Origin: Magnetococcales bacterium
Lineage (GTDB): Bacteria; Pseudomonadota; Magnetococcia; Magnetococcales; JADFYX01
NCBI GenBank assembly: GCA_002753565.1
Contig: PEAM01000006.1
Location: 1-64,000 of the forward strand
DNA: 64,000 nucleotides
Reading direction: 5' to 3'
A model generated the notes under the pieces. It was not told the DNA's origin, made no database searches, and saw only the letters and a list, made by a program, of their open reading frames with translations. Below are positions 45,289 through 57,100 of the stretch, in pieces. Numbering within the stretch: position 1 is the stretch's first letter; every line of letters starts with the position of its first letter. The position numbers and the translations under genes were made by a program.

Positions 45289-47598
45289 CTAGGCTGGGAC
45301 GGCGGTTGGAGATCGCTTGCTCCCCTTTTTTGCCAGCCCACCCGCTTTTTTGGTCTTGACTTTCAACTCGCCTTTTTCCGCCCGAAGCGTCACGGTGCCT
45401 CCCTCGGTCAGATTGCCAAACAGCAGCGCCTCAGAGACCGGTGTTCGGATTTTTTCCTTGATGATTCTCTCCATGGGGCGGGCACCGTTGTTGCGGTCAT
45501 AGCCCTTTTCAGCCAACCACTCTCGTGCGCTGGCAGCCACATTGAGGGTGACGTTCTTGTTTTCGAGGTCGGCCTCCAGTACCAGCAGAAACTTATCAAC
45601 AACCCGAATAATGGTCTCCCGCTCCAAAGGCCTGAAAGGGATGATGGCATCCAGGCGGTTGCGGAACTCCGGGGTGAAAAGACGGCGGATCTCCTTCATC
45701 TCATCACCGACATGGTCCTGATTGGTAAAACCAATGGAGGAGCGGTCGATCTCCTGAGCGCCGGCATTGGTGGTCATGATCAGGATGACATTGCGAAAAT
45801 CGGCCTGTCGACCATTGTTGTCGGTCAGCTTGCCGTGGTCCATGACCTGCAGAAGAATATTAAAAATATCCGGGTGGGCCTTCTCTATCTCATCCAGCAG
45901 TAAGATGGCATGGGGATCTTTGGTGACCGCCTCGGTGAGCAGCCCGGCCTGATCAAAACCCACATAGCCCGGCGGGGCGCCAATCAACCGAGAGACCGTG
46001 TGCCGCTCCATATATTCACTCATATCAAACCGCACCAACGCCACCCCCATCTCGCGGGCCATCTGACGGGCCAGTTCGGTTTTCCCGACACCGGTCGGAC
46101 CAGAGAGGAGAAAACTACCCATGGGTTTTTCCGGGTTACCCAGGCCAGAGCGAGCCAGTTTAATGGCGGTGCAGACATTTTCCAAGGCCTGATCCTGACC
46201 AAAAAGAGTCAGTTTCAGGTTGGCCTCAAGATTTTTCAACACCTCCCGATCATCATGAGAGACCGACCGAGCCGGAATCCGGGCCATACGGGCGATAACG
46301 GTTTCGATATGGTCCACACCAACCTCCTGGCACCGTTCCGCTTCGATCATAATCTGGATGGCGGCCCCCGCCTCATCCAGCACATCGATGGCGGAGTCGG
46401 GGTGGCGGCGGTCGTGAATATGCCGAGAAGAGAGTTCAGCCGCAACCTGAATGGCATCAGGGGAGTAGACAATGCCATGGTGGGCCTCATAGCGCCCCTT
46501 CAGCCCTTTTAAAATAGCCACGGTCTCATCCAGGGATGGCTCGGGTACATCAATTTTCTGAAAGCGGCGCGCCAACGCCCGATCTTTTTCAAAAACACCA
46601 CGAAACTCTTCATAGGTGGTGGAGCCGATACAGCGCAACTCCCCGTTGGCCAGCAGGGGTTTGAGCAGATTGGAGGCATCCATGGTACCGCCACTGGTGG
46701 AGCCGGCTCCGATGATGGTGTGGATTTCGTCGATAAAAAGGATGGCATCCGGCTGAGATTTAAGGGCTTTTAAAACCCCTTTCAGACGGGCTTCAAAATC
46801 GCCCCTGAACTTGGTTCCTGCCAATAACGAGCCAAGATCCAGAGAGAATATCACACAGTTTTTCAGAGGTTCCGGCACACTACCCTCTTCAATCTTCAGG
46901 GCCAACCCTTCGGCAAGATGGGTTTTTCCCACCCCGGACTCTCCGACAAACAGGGGGTTGTTTTTTCGGCGACGACAGAGAATCTGAAAGCTACGTGTCA
47001 TCTCCGCTTCCCGACCGATGAGAGGGTCAACCCGCCCCTCCTTGACCAACTGGTTGAGATTGACGGTATAAAGATCCAAGGGGCTTTTTCGGGCCTCCGA
47101 TGGGGACGGCTGGGCAGAACCCTGCTCAGACGCCGACTCATCGGTAGAGAGATCCTCCTCAGCCGACTCCTCTTGTCCGTGGGAGAGTGCCGATTGAATA
47201 TCCAGACGACTGATATCCTGTCTTTCGAGAAAATGAACCGCATGGGACTGCTTTTCGCTAAACATGGCCACCAGCACATAGGCCCCGGTCACGGTGCTGC
47301 GCCCCGAAGCCTGAACCTGATAGACCGCTCGCTGGATAACCCGCTGAAAGCCAACCGTCGGGGTGATCTCCTGGATGGGGCTCTCTTCGTCAACCGTGGG
47401 CACATGGGCGGTGAGGTGGTTATCCAGATCTTTGGTGAGTTGGCTCAAGTCACACCCACAACTGAGCAGCAGCCCGGTTACCTCCGGGTTTTCCGTCAGG
47501 GCCAGGAGCAGATGCTCGACGGTCGCATACTGTTGGCGTCGCAGTTGGGCGCTGCGAATCGCTTTATTGAGCGTGGTTTCAAGATGTTTGCTTATCAT
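45289..47598 (-). CDS. clpA: ATP-dependent Clp protease ATP-binding subunit ClpA
   Basis: A 769-residue AAA+ unfoldase that feeds substrates to ClpP. The N-domain (about 1-145) binds ClpS; AAA1 has Walker A GESGVGKTHLAEG and AAA2 has GPTGVGKTELARQ with LLDEIEKAHPDIF. The ClpP-binding IGF loop region reads DRSSIGFTNQ. It lies 7 bp after clpS, the usual order. Confidence 0.96.
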   Translation of the reverse strand: MISKHLETTLNKAIRSAQLRRQQYATVEHLLLALTENPEVTGLLLSCGCDLSQLTKDLDNHLTAHVPTVDEESPIQEITPTVGFQRVIQRAVYQVQASGRSTVTGAYVLVAMFSEKQSHAVHFLERQDISRLDIQSALSHGQEESAEEDLSTDESASEQGSAQPSPSEARKSPLDLYTVNLNQLVKEGRVDPLIGREAEMTRSFQILCRRRKNNPLFVGESGVGKTHLAEGLALKIEEGSVPEPLKNCVIFSLDLGSLLAGTKFRGDFEARLKGVLKALKSQPDAILFIDEIHTIIGAGSTSGGTMDASNLLKPLLANGELRCIGSTTYEEFRGVFEKDRALARRFQKIDVPEPSLDETVAILKGLKGRYEAHHGIVYSPDAIQVAAELSSRHIHDRRHPDSAIDVLDEAGAAIQIMIEAERCQEVGVDHIETVIARMARIPARSVSHDDREVLKNLEANLKLTLFGQDQALENVCTAIKLARSGLGNPEKPMGSFLLSGPTGVGKTELARQMAREMGVALVRFDMSEYMERHTVSRLIGAPPGYVGFDQAGLLTEAVTKDPHAILLLDEIEKAHPDIFNILLQVMDHGKLTDNNGRQADFRNVILIMTTNAGAQEIDRSSIGFTNQDHVGDEMKEIRRLFTPEFRNRLDAIIPFRPLERETIIRVVDKFLLVLEADLENKNVTLNVAASAREWLAEKGYDRNNGARPMERIIKEKIRTPVSEALLFGNLTEGGTVTLRAEKGELKVKTKKAGGLAKKGSKRSPTAVPA

Positions 47599-47605
47599 GG
47601 CAGCT

Positions 47606-47920
47606 CTAGTTTCTTTCGATGCGACATTTCAGGGGGTGTCCATTTTGTCGGGCAAACTGGTTGACCTGATTCATCTTGGTCTCTGCAATATCCCGAGGAT
47701 AGACACCGCAGACACCAAAACCTTCATGATGGATACTTAACATGATCTCCGTTGCCTCCTCGGCAGATTTGCTGAAAAATTTGATAATGAGATCAACCAC
47801 AAACTCCATAGGGGTAAAATCATCATTCAACAAAACAACCTTATAAAAATCGGGCGCCTTAACCTTTTTTTTGCTTCGGGTGACGGCCTCTGTATCGTTG
47901 TCCGAATGTGTCATGCTCAT
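47606..47920 (-). CDS. clpS: ClpS adaptor (N-end rule)
   Basis: A 104-residue adaptor that delivers N-degron proteins to ClpAP. The core is YKVVLLNDDFTPMEFVVDLI (the D-D-F-T-P-M-E binding site) followed by HHEGFGVCGVYPRDIAETK. I chose ATG 47920; a GTG at 47935 and ATG 47914 are also possible. It is cotranscribed with clpA. Confidence 0.95.
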   Translation of the reverse strand: MSMTHSDNDTEAVTRSKKKVKAPDFYKVVLLNDDFTPMEFVVDLIIKFFSKSAEEATEIMLSIHHEGFGVCGVYPRDIAETKMNQVNQFARQNGHPLKCRIERN

Positions 47921-48039
47921 GGAATTATGCTTCACTCAATATAAACGGTTGATTAACGGCTCGGTCCGGCATCTGCTCGGTTTAAGAAAAGTTTACCCCA
48001 TTTTACCCCCAACGGCAGAGGTTTGAAACGCTAATCTTT

Positions 48040-49737
48040 TTACGAGGCTTTATTCGGGGCGGTTTTGGCCGCAGAGAGCAGGGCTTTGGCGTTGTGTCTG
48101 GCGGGGGCGGTAACCTTGTTTCCGGCCAGCATACGCGCCAACTCTTCGATACGATCCGGGGGGCTCAAGGCGACAATCCCCGCCTGGGTTTTCCCCTGCC
48201 GGGCCTTTTTTTCCACCTTTAAATGGTGCTCTCCGAAGGCGGCAACCTGGGGTAGATGGGTGATGGCCAGCACCTGTCGTCCGTGGGCTACCTGGGTCAG
48301 TTTTTCGCCGATACTGGCAGCAACCCGACCTCCGACACCGACATCCACTTCATCAAAAATCAGCGTGGGGGTGGCGATCAGATCGGCCAGAACCGTTTTA
48401 AGAGCCAACATGAGGCGGGAAAGCTCGCCACCCGATGCAATCTGTTTAAGGGGTTTGGGGGGCTCGCCGGGGTTGGTGCTGACCAAAAACACCGCCTCCT
48501 CCATACCGTTGGGGCGTGGGTCGCCGTTTTGAGGGGTGAGGGCGATGGAGAGGCGTGTGTTGGCCATGTGCAGAGCAGCCAGTTGCTTTTCCACTGTACT
48601 GGAGAGCTGTTTTCCGGCTTTTTTTCGAGAAGCCGTCAGCTTTTTGGCCTGGATGAAATAGGCCTCTCGGGCTTTCTCCTGCGCCTGCTGCAACTGGGCG
48701 ATGCGCTGGTCGGCATGGTCGATGGCATCCAGCTCCTCTCGCCACTGTTGCGCCAACAGCTCCAACTCATCGGCGGACCGGTGGTGTTTACGGCTGAGGC
48801 GGTGGATCAGATCGACCCGCTCCTCCACCTCATCCAGCTGAGCCGGGTTGATCTCCAGACTCTCCAGATAGTGCTGAACCCGCTCCACGGCGTCATCCAG
48901 CTCGTAGTGAAGGGAGCGAACAGTCTCTGCCAGCGGCTCCAGGGTTGGGTCGAGATTGGCGCTGCCCTCCAGCTCACCGGCGGCCTGACTGATCAGGGAG
49001 ACGCCTCCCCCGTTCTCTTCGGTTGCCCCCCCCAGCAGGGCCAGGGCCGCCTGGGTGGATTGCGCCAGTTGGTTGGCGTGGGCCAGACGGGAGCGGCGGC
49101 TCTCCAGCTCTTGCAACTCCCCCGGCTGAATACCGGCCTGCTCCACCTCCTCCAGTTGAAAAGCCAGATAATCTCGCCGTTCAAAGGCCTCACGGGCCTG
49201 TTTTTCCACCATCTTTAGTTGGCTTTGCAAGCTCTGCCACGCCTTAAAGTCACCGGCTACCTGGCTGGCAAGATCCCCCTGCTTGGCAAAGGCGTCCAGC
49301 AGAGCGAGATGGGTGGTACTGTTAAGGAGAAGCTGGTGATCATGCTGACCGTGAATCTCCACCAGTTGATCACCCAATGCACCAAGAGTCGCCAAGGGAA
49401 CGGCGATTTCGTTAATATAGGCGCGGCTGGCTGTTTTAATGCCAACCACCCGGCGGATAATCAGGAGTGACTCTTCACCCTCCAGATCCTTCTGTGCCAA
49501 CCACGACTGGACCGGATGGTCATCGGCAAGCTGAAAGCAGGCGGTGACCATGGCCTTGTCCGCCCCGCTGCGAATCAGGGTGCTGTCGGCCCGCTTACCC
49601 AACACCAGACCCAAGGCATCCAGGATAATGGACTTCCCCGCACCGGTCTCACCGGTCAGAATGGTCAATCCCGGTTCCAGCGCCAGATCCAGATGATCAA
49701 TCAGGGCAATATTTTTTATGGTCAGATGGTTTAACAT
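48040..49737 (-). CDS. recN: DNA repair protein RecN
   Basis: A 565-residue SMC-like ATPase for double-strand-break repair. Walker A GETGAGKSIILDALGLVLG is at the N-terminus, a long coiled coil covers about 155-370, and the C-terminal signature ASGGELSRLMLALK and Walker B LIFDEVDVGVGG complete the head. The protein is the usual length. Confidence 0.96.
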   Translation of the reverse strand: MLNHLTIKNIALIDHLDLALEPGLTILTGETGAGKSIILDALGLVLGKRADSTLIRSGADKAMVTACFQLADDHPVQSWLAQKDLEGEESLLIIRRVVGIKTASRAYINEIAVPLATLGALGDQLVEIHGQHDHQLLLNSTTHLALLDAFAKQGDLASQVAGDFKAWQSLQSQLKMVEKQAREAFERRDYLAFQLEEVEQAGIQPGELQELESRRSRLAHANQLAQSTQAALALLGGATEENGGGVSLISQAAGELEGSANLDPTLEPLAETVRSLHYELDDAVERVQHYLESLEINPAQLDEVEERVDLIHRLSRKHHRSADELELLAQQWREELDAIDHADQRIAQLQQAQEKAREAYFIQAKKLTASRKKAGKQLSSTVEKQLAALHMANTRLSIALTPQNGDPRPNGMEEAVFLVSTNPGEPPKPLKQIASGGELSRLMLALKTVLADLIATPTLIFDEVDVGVGGRVAASIGEKLTQVAHGRQVLAITHLPQVAAFGEHHLKVEKKARQGKTQAGIVALSPPDRIEELARMLAGNKVTAPARHNAKALLSAAKTAPNKAS

Positions 49738-49793
49738 GGCACAATTTTACCGCTCCTCCCGGTGGGAGTCTCGGACTTAAAATAGAAAAGCCG

Positions 49794-50891
49794 CTAACCC
49801 GCCATTATTTTTTTAATCAACCCGGCGGCCTTTTGCGGGCCATCCAGAGGGGGACGACGGGGAGGGGTCTGCTGCATGAGGGCGATGAGGGCCTCACCCC
49901 ACGCCCCGGAACGAAACAGAACAGGGTCCAGTGCCATCGCCCGGTTGTTGTGTTGCAGCCAACGACTGATGGGCTGCTCATCGGGAAATCGGCCACGACA
50001 ACTGTATAGATAGGGCACCCCATCCACCGCAGAGGCCACCGACATGCCGTATCCCGGCTTGCTGACCAGGGCATCGACCGAGGCCGAGAGGGTTCGAAAG
50101 GGCCAACCGGTCAGGGTTGAGACCCCATGGAGATGCTCCTCTCCCGGTGGCACGTCACAATCGAGCAGCCAGTGAAACCGCTTGTCCCGACGCAACACTT
50201 GGATGGGAAGAGAGTGAGAAGGTATGCCACCCAGACTCACCAACACAAGGGGGCGCTCATCGTCATCCACCAACCCCAACCCACGGCGCAGTGCCGCTTT
50301 TTTGGCTCTGGCCGGGGAGGTTAACGGGGGGATAAAGTGCTGGTTTGGAAAAGTATCTCCCTCAATGGCTGGGTCTGGAAGCAGCGCCAGCGTGGTTTTG
50401 GCGTAGGCGCTGCGCATGCTCTTCCACCAAGAGAGCGGTTCCGCCTCCTCAAGGGAGTAATAGGCCGCCAACACATGGTCCCAACTCAACGAAGCAATGG
50501 CCACCGTGGGCACCCCCAACTGATGGGCCGCTTCGATAGCAAGGTAGGGGATATCCGAGAGGAGCAGATCGGGCTCAAAGGCAGCCATCTCACGTTTCTC
50601 TTCCTCCAACTGGTCGGGCCAATGGTGGTGAAAGGCGCGGAGAGCAACTGTGGTAGCCGGCAGATCCACCACCATGGGATCGGACTGAACCAGGCCGACA
50701 TCCTGGGCACGAACGATGTGGTGACACGGCCGGTTGAGATACCCCTTCACCACCCGACTGGGAAGGGTGCCGGCCAGGGTGATCTCCAACCCCTCAATCT
50801 CCTGATCCAACTGGTTGAGGAGAGGGTAAAGTTGAGAAAAATGGCCAAACCCGTGGCCGGACAACGCACACCACACTCTCTTTTTTTTCAT
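49794..50891 (-). CDS. GT-B-like glycosyltransferase
   Basis: A 365-residue protein of the glycosyltransferase/UDP-GlcNAc-2-epimerase-like GT-B type: WCALSGHGFGHFSQLYPLL (glycine/histidine opening), LLLSDIPYLAIEAAHQLGVP, VLVSLGGIPSH and VDALVSKPGYGMSVASAVDG near the C-terminus, where the donor nucleotide usually binds. The sugar and acceptor are unknown. It is a solitary gene divergent from the kinase operon. Confidence 0.8.
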   Translation of the reverse strand: MKKKRVWCALSGHGFGHFSQLYPLLNQLDQEIEGLEITLAGTLPSRVVKGYLNRPCHHIVRAQDVGLVQSDPMVVDLPATTVALRAFHHHWPDQLEEEKREMAAFEPDLLLSDIPYLAIEAAHQLGVPTVAIASLSWDHVLAAYYSLEEAEPLSWWKSMRSAYAKTTLALLPDPAIEGDTFPNQHFIPPLTSPARAKKAALRRGLGLVDDDERPLVLVSLGGIPSHSLPIQVLRRDKRFHWLLDCDVPPGEEHLHGVSTLTGWPFRTLSASVDALVSKPGYGMSVASAVDGVPYLYSCRGRFPDEQPISRWLQHNNRAMALDPVLFRSGAWGEALIALMQQTPPRRPPLDGPQKAAGLIKKIMAG

Positions 50892-51116
50892 GGCTGCCTA
50901 CCCCTCCCATCCTGCCACAAGCATCGTATCCAGGCAAAAACCACAGACCTTAACGATGCCAAGTTGATTATTTGGCTTCAAGGGTAGCATATATTTGAAA
51001 TAAGGTCTTATTGATGCGATTATAACCGATCATTTTCTCTGTTCAATCCTTGTGTAGGTTTGTATTAAGGCATCATCAAGATTAGCCGATTCAAGTGAGT
51101 CTTCCTGGAGCGTATC

Positions 51117-54100
51117 ATGCGTCTGTTGTTGGTTCTGTTGTTAACCCTGTTTTCCTGTGGCATGCCTCTCTCTGTTGCGGCGGCGGAACCCTTATCACTT
51201 ACAGCGGATATCCGCCATCGCCCCCCCGAGATGATTGTCGATGGCAGGTTTCAGGGCGGGCCACTCAAAACCATTCTAGAGGAGGCTGCCAACCAGATCG
51301 GTTATCAGGTCAACTGGCGATCGGTCCCCTTCTCCGCCAGCATCGAAGATCTGAGAACAGGTCTAACCGACGTGGTTCCCAGAACCATCCGCAAAGCCGA
51401 CCGAGAGGCCTATATCCAGTTTCTTGGTCCCATCCGTTCCCAGCGCAAAGAGATCCTGTTTTTGGTCCGGGCCGGCAACGAGCAGCTGATTCAAAACTAT
51501 GGTAATCTGGCCAAGCTCCGTATTGGGGTTAAATCCAAGACCGCCTATTTTTCCCAGTTTGATCAAGACACAACCCTCAACCGGGTTGTCTCGGATGGGG
51601 GAGACTACGCCCTGGCCAGACAGTTGATTGAGGGGAAGGTGGACACGGTTGTGGTGCTGGATAAAGCGGCCATGGATAGCGCCCTGGCCGGGTTGGGATT
51701 TAAAGCCTATGACTATGCCCAATATCGTCATATTCTTACCCTGGACAACTATTATGGTCTCTCCAAACACTCTGCCAACGCCCACCTTTTCGAGCCCCTG
51801 AACCGTACTCTCAAACAGATGGTAGATTCGGGTCGGGTAGAGGAGATTTTTCAAAAAAACCAACTTTCAACCCCCGAAGCCAACCGCTCTGTTACCAACC
51901 TGACTGTGGCGGAAAAACAGTGGTTGGCTGATAATCCCGGCCCTTTTCTTGTCCATAACGAGAAAGATTATCCCCCGTTCAACTATTTTGAAAACGGTCA
52001 TCCCAAGGGCTTTTCCATCGACTACATGAACCTGCTGGCCAAAAAGCTGGGCATCACCATCCAATATGTCACAGGTCCCAACTGGGAGACCTTCATGGAG
52101 CAGCTCCGGGATGGTCGCCTGGATATCATGCTCAATATTGTCAAAACAGATAAACGGTCCGACTATCTTACCTTTACCCCCCCCTATGCCGAGAGTCCCG
52201 CTGTTTTTGTCACCCGTAAGGATCGTCAGCCGGTGCGAAACTTTGACGACCTTTTTGGTAAACAGATTGCCATTCCCAAAGGCTTTTTCTATCAGGAAAT
52301 TCTAGAAAAAGAGTACCCTGAAATCCAGCTGCTGCTGACCGAAAACCTACAGGAATCCCTGCAGGCTGTGGCGGGGGGAGAGGCAGAGGCCGCTTTGGGT
52401 GGCCTGGCGATTGAAAACTGGTTGATTCAAAAATACAGCCTGACCAATTTGCGTATTGACCGGGTGGTCAGCAACCCTCTTTTTTCCAATGCGATGCATC
52501 TGGCGGTCCACAATAAAAAGGCTCTTTTAGCCGACATTCTCTCCAAAGCCTCCGCCAAGGTAACCCAAGAAGAGTACACCGCCCTGCAACGCAAATGGTT
52601 CAGTGGGAACACCAGCAGCTCTCAGGCTCAACTGACCCTGGAGGAGTTGGAGTGGATACGCCGCTTGGACGAGCCGTTACGGGTTGGTTCCGAGATGGAT
52701 TGGCCCCCGTTTGACTTTGTCGAAAACGGCCTGGCTACCGGCTTCTCCAATGAGTTGCTACGGGCGATTGCCAAGGAGGTCGGGCTACCTGTCACCTTTA
52801 TCCATGGCAACACCTGGGCGGAGATCATCCAACAGTTTGAAGCGGGAAAGCTGGATATTCTACCCGCCTTATACCGAACCCCGGAGCGGATGAAAAAGTT
52901 CCTCTATACCACCTCCTACGCCTCCAACACCTCGGTGGTGGTCATCCCCTCGAACCGCCCGGAGATACAGTCTCTCAAAGATCTGGGCAAAGGCCGGATA
53001 GCCATTGTCGAAGGGTTTGCCACCACCCAGCTTCTGACTAAACGCTTTCCTGAAATTGAGCAAGTCGATGTGTCCAATGCTCTGGACGGGCTGCGTGCGG
53101 TCTCCCTGGGCAAAGCCGACGCTTTCATCGGTAGCTATGCGGTCATCAACCACCTGCTCAAAGAGCATGTGATTCCCAACCTGCATATTCTCAGTGAGGT
53201 GTGGCTTACACAGCCGGAGGAGAGGCGACTGCACATCAGTGTTAAAAAAGAGCATCCGCTCCTGCTGAGTATTCTGCAAAAAGGGCTTAATGCCCTACCA
53301 TCGGAGAAGATTGCCACGCTACACCGTTATTGGTTGCCTATGGCATCACAGCTCAGCTCGAACCACCAACAGGTTGACCTCACCTCAGCCGAAAAACGCT
53401 GGCTCAAAGAGCATCCCATACTGCGCCTGGGCGACGATTTTAGCTGGCGCCCCTTCTCCTTTCTCGATAAGGAGGGAAAACACAGTGGCATCAGCGCCGG
53501 ATATGCTCAAGCCTTTTCTGATCGGCTGGAGTTGATCTTCCGGCCGGTTGTGGGGCTGAAGTGGGATGAGGTAATTGCGGGGATTAAAAATCGTGAGTTG
53601 GACATTGTTCCGGCTGTGGTTCGCACCCCAGAGCGAGATGAGTTCATGCTGTTCACCAAACCCTATCTCACCTTCCCGGTGGTCATTGCCACCCGCAAAA
53701 ACAGCCCCTTTGTCGACCATCTGGATAACCTTGTTGGTAAACGGGTCGGGGTGGTCAAAGGGTATGCCATCGAAACCGTGTTGCGGAAGAAACACCCCAA
53801 ACTCAACCTGATGACCGCCCCCACCATTGAAGAGGGGTTAAAACAGTTGGATGAGGGAGATACGGACGCTTTTGTTGATAATCTGGGGGCCATCACCTAT
53901 GAGATGGAGCGGTCTGCCATAGGCAACGTTAAAATAGCCGCCCCAACCTCCTACCAGTTTGATGTCTCCTTTGGCGTTCGAAAAGATTGGCCGGAGTTGG
54001 TCACCATCCTCAACAAAGCTCTGGACTCTTTAAAACCGGCCGACCGGGCTGCCATCAAAAACACCTGGATGGCGGTGACGGTCCAGTTTGGTACCGATTT

Positions 54101-57100
54101 AACCACCATTCTTATCTGGGCGGTCCCCATCGGGTCGGGCCTGTTTCTGGTCTTGGGGCTGATCCTCTTCTGGAACCGCAAAATGGGACGGGAGATCGAA
54201 CAGCGCCGACAGGTTGAGCGGGAGATGCGAAAATTGACCCTGGCGGTGGAAAAAAGCCCCTCAGTGGTGATCATCACCGACCCGGAGGGTCGGTTTGAGT
54301 ATGTAAACCCCCGTTTTGTTGAGGTAACCGGCTACACCCAGGATGAGCTGCAGGGGAAGACCACCCAAATTCTCGACTCAGGCAAGACCCCTGAAGAGAC
54401 CTTCAAAGAGATGTGGCAGACCATCTCGGCTGGCCATATCTGGCGCGGGGAGATTATCAACCGCAAAAAAAATGGCGATCTCTACTGGGCTTCTGTCTCC
54501 ATCAGCCCGATTTTGGTGGAAGGGAACATTGTCAATTTCATCTCTCTTCAAGAAGATGTAACAGAACAAAAACGCAGTGCCGAAGCGATCAAAGAGCGTG
54601 AAGAGCGGCTAAACCTGGTTCTCAAGGGGGGAGATCTGGGCTTTTGGGATGTCAACCTGGATAGCGGCCTTACGGTGGTCAATCAGCGCTATTCGGACAT
54701 TTTTGGTTTTCCCATGAACACCATGGAGGGACAGCAGAGCCAGTGGCTTGAGCGGTTGCATCCAGAGGATAAAGAGCGAGTATTAGAGACAGGAAAACTG
54801 TATCGAACCGGTGTGTTGGATGACTATGAGATAGAGTATCGCATTATTACCGAGGAGGGAGAAGAGAAATGGGTCATCTCCAAGGGGGCCGCTGTCTCCT
54901 GGGGAGAAGATGGTACGGCTCAGCGTATGGTCGGCACCGTACAGGATGTGACGGAGCGCAAAACCATGGAGGCGGCCCTGGCCGAGTCGGACGAGCGCAG
55001 CCGACTGATTCTCTCTTCGGTAACCGACGGTATTTTTGGGCTGGATCTGGAAGGAAAGACCACCTTTGTCAACCCGGCTGCCACCCAACTGCTGGGTTTT
55101 TCGGAAGAGGAGATGGTGGGGCAAGCCATGCACGACAAAGTGCATCACAGCTACCCGAATGGCACACCCTATCCCAAAGAGGATTGCCACATGCGGGCCG
55201 CCTTCCAAAAAGGGCAGCTCAGCCAGATCAGCGATGAGGTGCTCTGGTGCCAGGACGGAAGCAGCCTGCCGGTCGAGTACAGCGCGGTCCCCATGCACAA
55301 AAAAGGGGAGCGGGTTGGGGCGGTGGTGGTCTTTCGGGATATCCGGGAGAGGCTCAAGGCCGAAGCTCGACTGCGTGCGCGGGAGCAGGAGTTCCGCACC
55401 CTGATAGAGTCGGCCCCGGACGCCATGGTGATTGCCGATGAGCAGGGCATCATCAAAATGGTCAACCGCCAAACCGAACAGCTGTTTGGCTACAAGCGGG
55501 AGGAGATGCTGGAACAGCCGGTCGAAATGCTCATTCCCCAGCAGTTTCAGCAGGCCCATCCCAAGCAGAGGGCCTCCTATCAAGAGAACCCCAACGCCCG
55601 GCCCATGGGGGGCAATCAAGAGCTGGCAGCCCTGACCAAAGCGGGCAAGCAGGTTCCGGTAGAGATCTCCCTAAGCCCCATCAAAACAGAACAGGGGCTG
55701 ATGATTGCCAGCTCGCTGCGGGATATTTCCGCTCGCAAAGCGGCGGATGAAAAAATTCGAGAGGGGAATCAGGCCAAGGCTCGGGTTGAAGAGGTAGAAC
55801 GGTTCAACCGGCTGGCACTGGATAGAGAGACCCGAATTCTAGAGCTTAAAGAGCAGGTAAACGCTCTCTTCCTCCAGACCGGTCAGGAGATCCCCTATCC
55901 GGTAGCCGGACCAGAGAACCAACCCACAGAAGAGATTCTTGCTTCGCCAGGGGAGGAGAGATCGGAAGAGGAGGAGAAGCCGCAGATATCCCATTTGATG
56001 GACCTGGCCCAGATGCAAAAGCTGCTGGATAACTACTGCAACTCTGTCGAAATTGCCTCTGCCATTATCGATCTGGAGGGGAATATTCTGGCGGCCTCCC
56101 GTTGGCAGAGGGCCTGTACCGATTTTCACCGAGCCAAAGAGAGTAGCTGCGCCCGCTGTATCGAGAGCGATACCGAGCTATCTCTCAAGCTGGATGAGGG
56201 GGCGAGCTTTACCCTCTACTCCTGTAAGAATGGCCTCACCGATTGTGCCGCCCCCATTGTCATCAACGGCGAGCATCTGGCCAACGTCTTTATTGGTCAA
56301 TTTTTACTTAAAACCCCCGACATGACCTTTTTCCGCCACCAATCGGAACAGTTTGGCTACGACACCGATGATTATCTTCAGGCCATTGGCGATGTCCCTA
56401 TCATAGAAGAGGACAAACTACCGGATATACTCAGCTTTTTAAGCGGATTTTCCCAGATGGTCGCCAACCTTTCTCTAGAGAGATATCGAGCTGGTCGGGC
56501 CGAGGATGCCATCAGCCGTCGAGCCAAGGATCTTCAAGAGGAGCGGATTGCCGCCATGAGTCTGGCTGAAGATGCCCAGCAGGCCCGTGCAGAGATTCGC
56601 CGCCATCAGGAACATCTGGAGCAACTGGTAGAAGAGCGAACCGCCGACCTGACCCAGAGTCAGGCGCATCTGGCCAAAGCCAAAGAGGTGGCCGAGGAGG
56701 CCAACCAGGCCAAGTCAGACTTTTTAGCCAACATGAGCCATGAGATCCGCACCCCCATGAACGCCATCATCGGCATGAGCTACCTGGCCTTGGGGACCGA
56801 GCTAACCAGCCGACAGCGCAACTATATTCAAAAAGTCAACCGCTCGGCGGAGTCTCTTCTGGGCATCATCAACGATATTCTCGATTTTTCCAAGATTGAA
56901 GCGGGAAAAATGGATATGGAGTCCATCGACTTCCGCATGGAAGATGTCTTGGATAATCTGGCCAATCTGGTGGGACTCAAAGCCGAGGAAAAAGGGGTAG
57001 AGCTGCTGTTTGACACCGACGCCGATGCCCCCATGGCCCTGATTGGCGACCCTCTGCGGCTGGGACAGATCTTGACCAACCTGGGTAACAATGCGGTTAA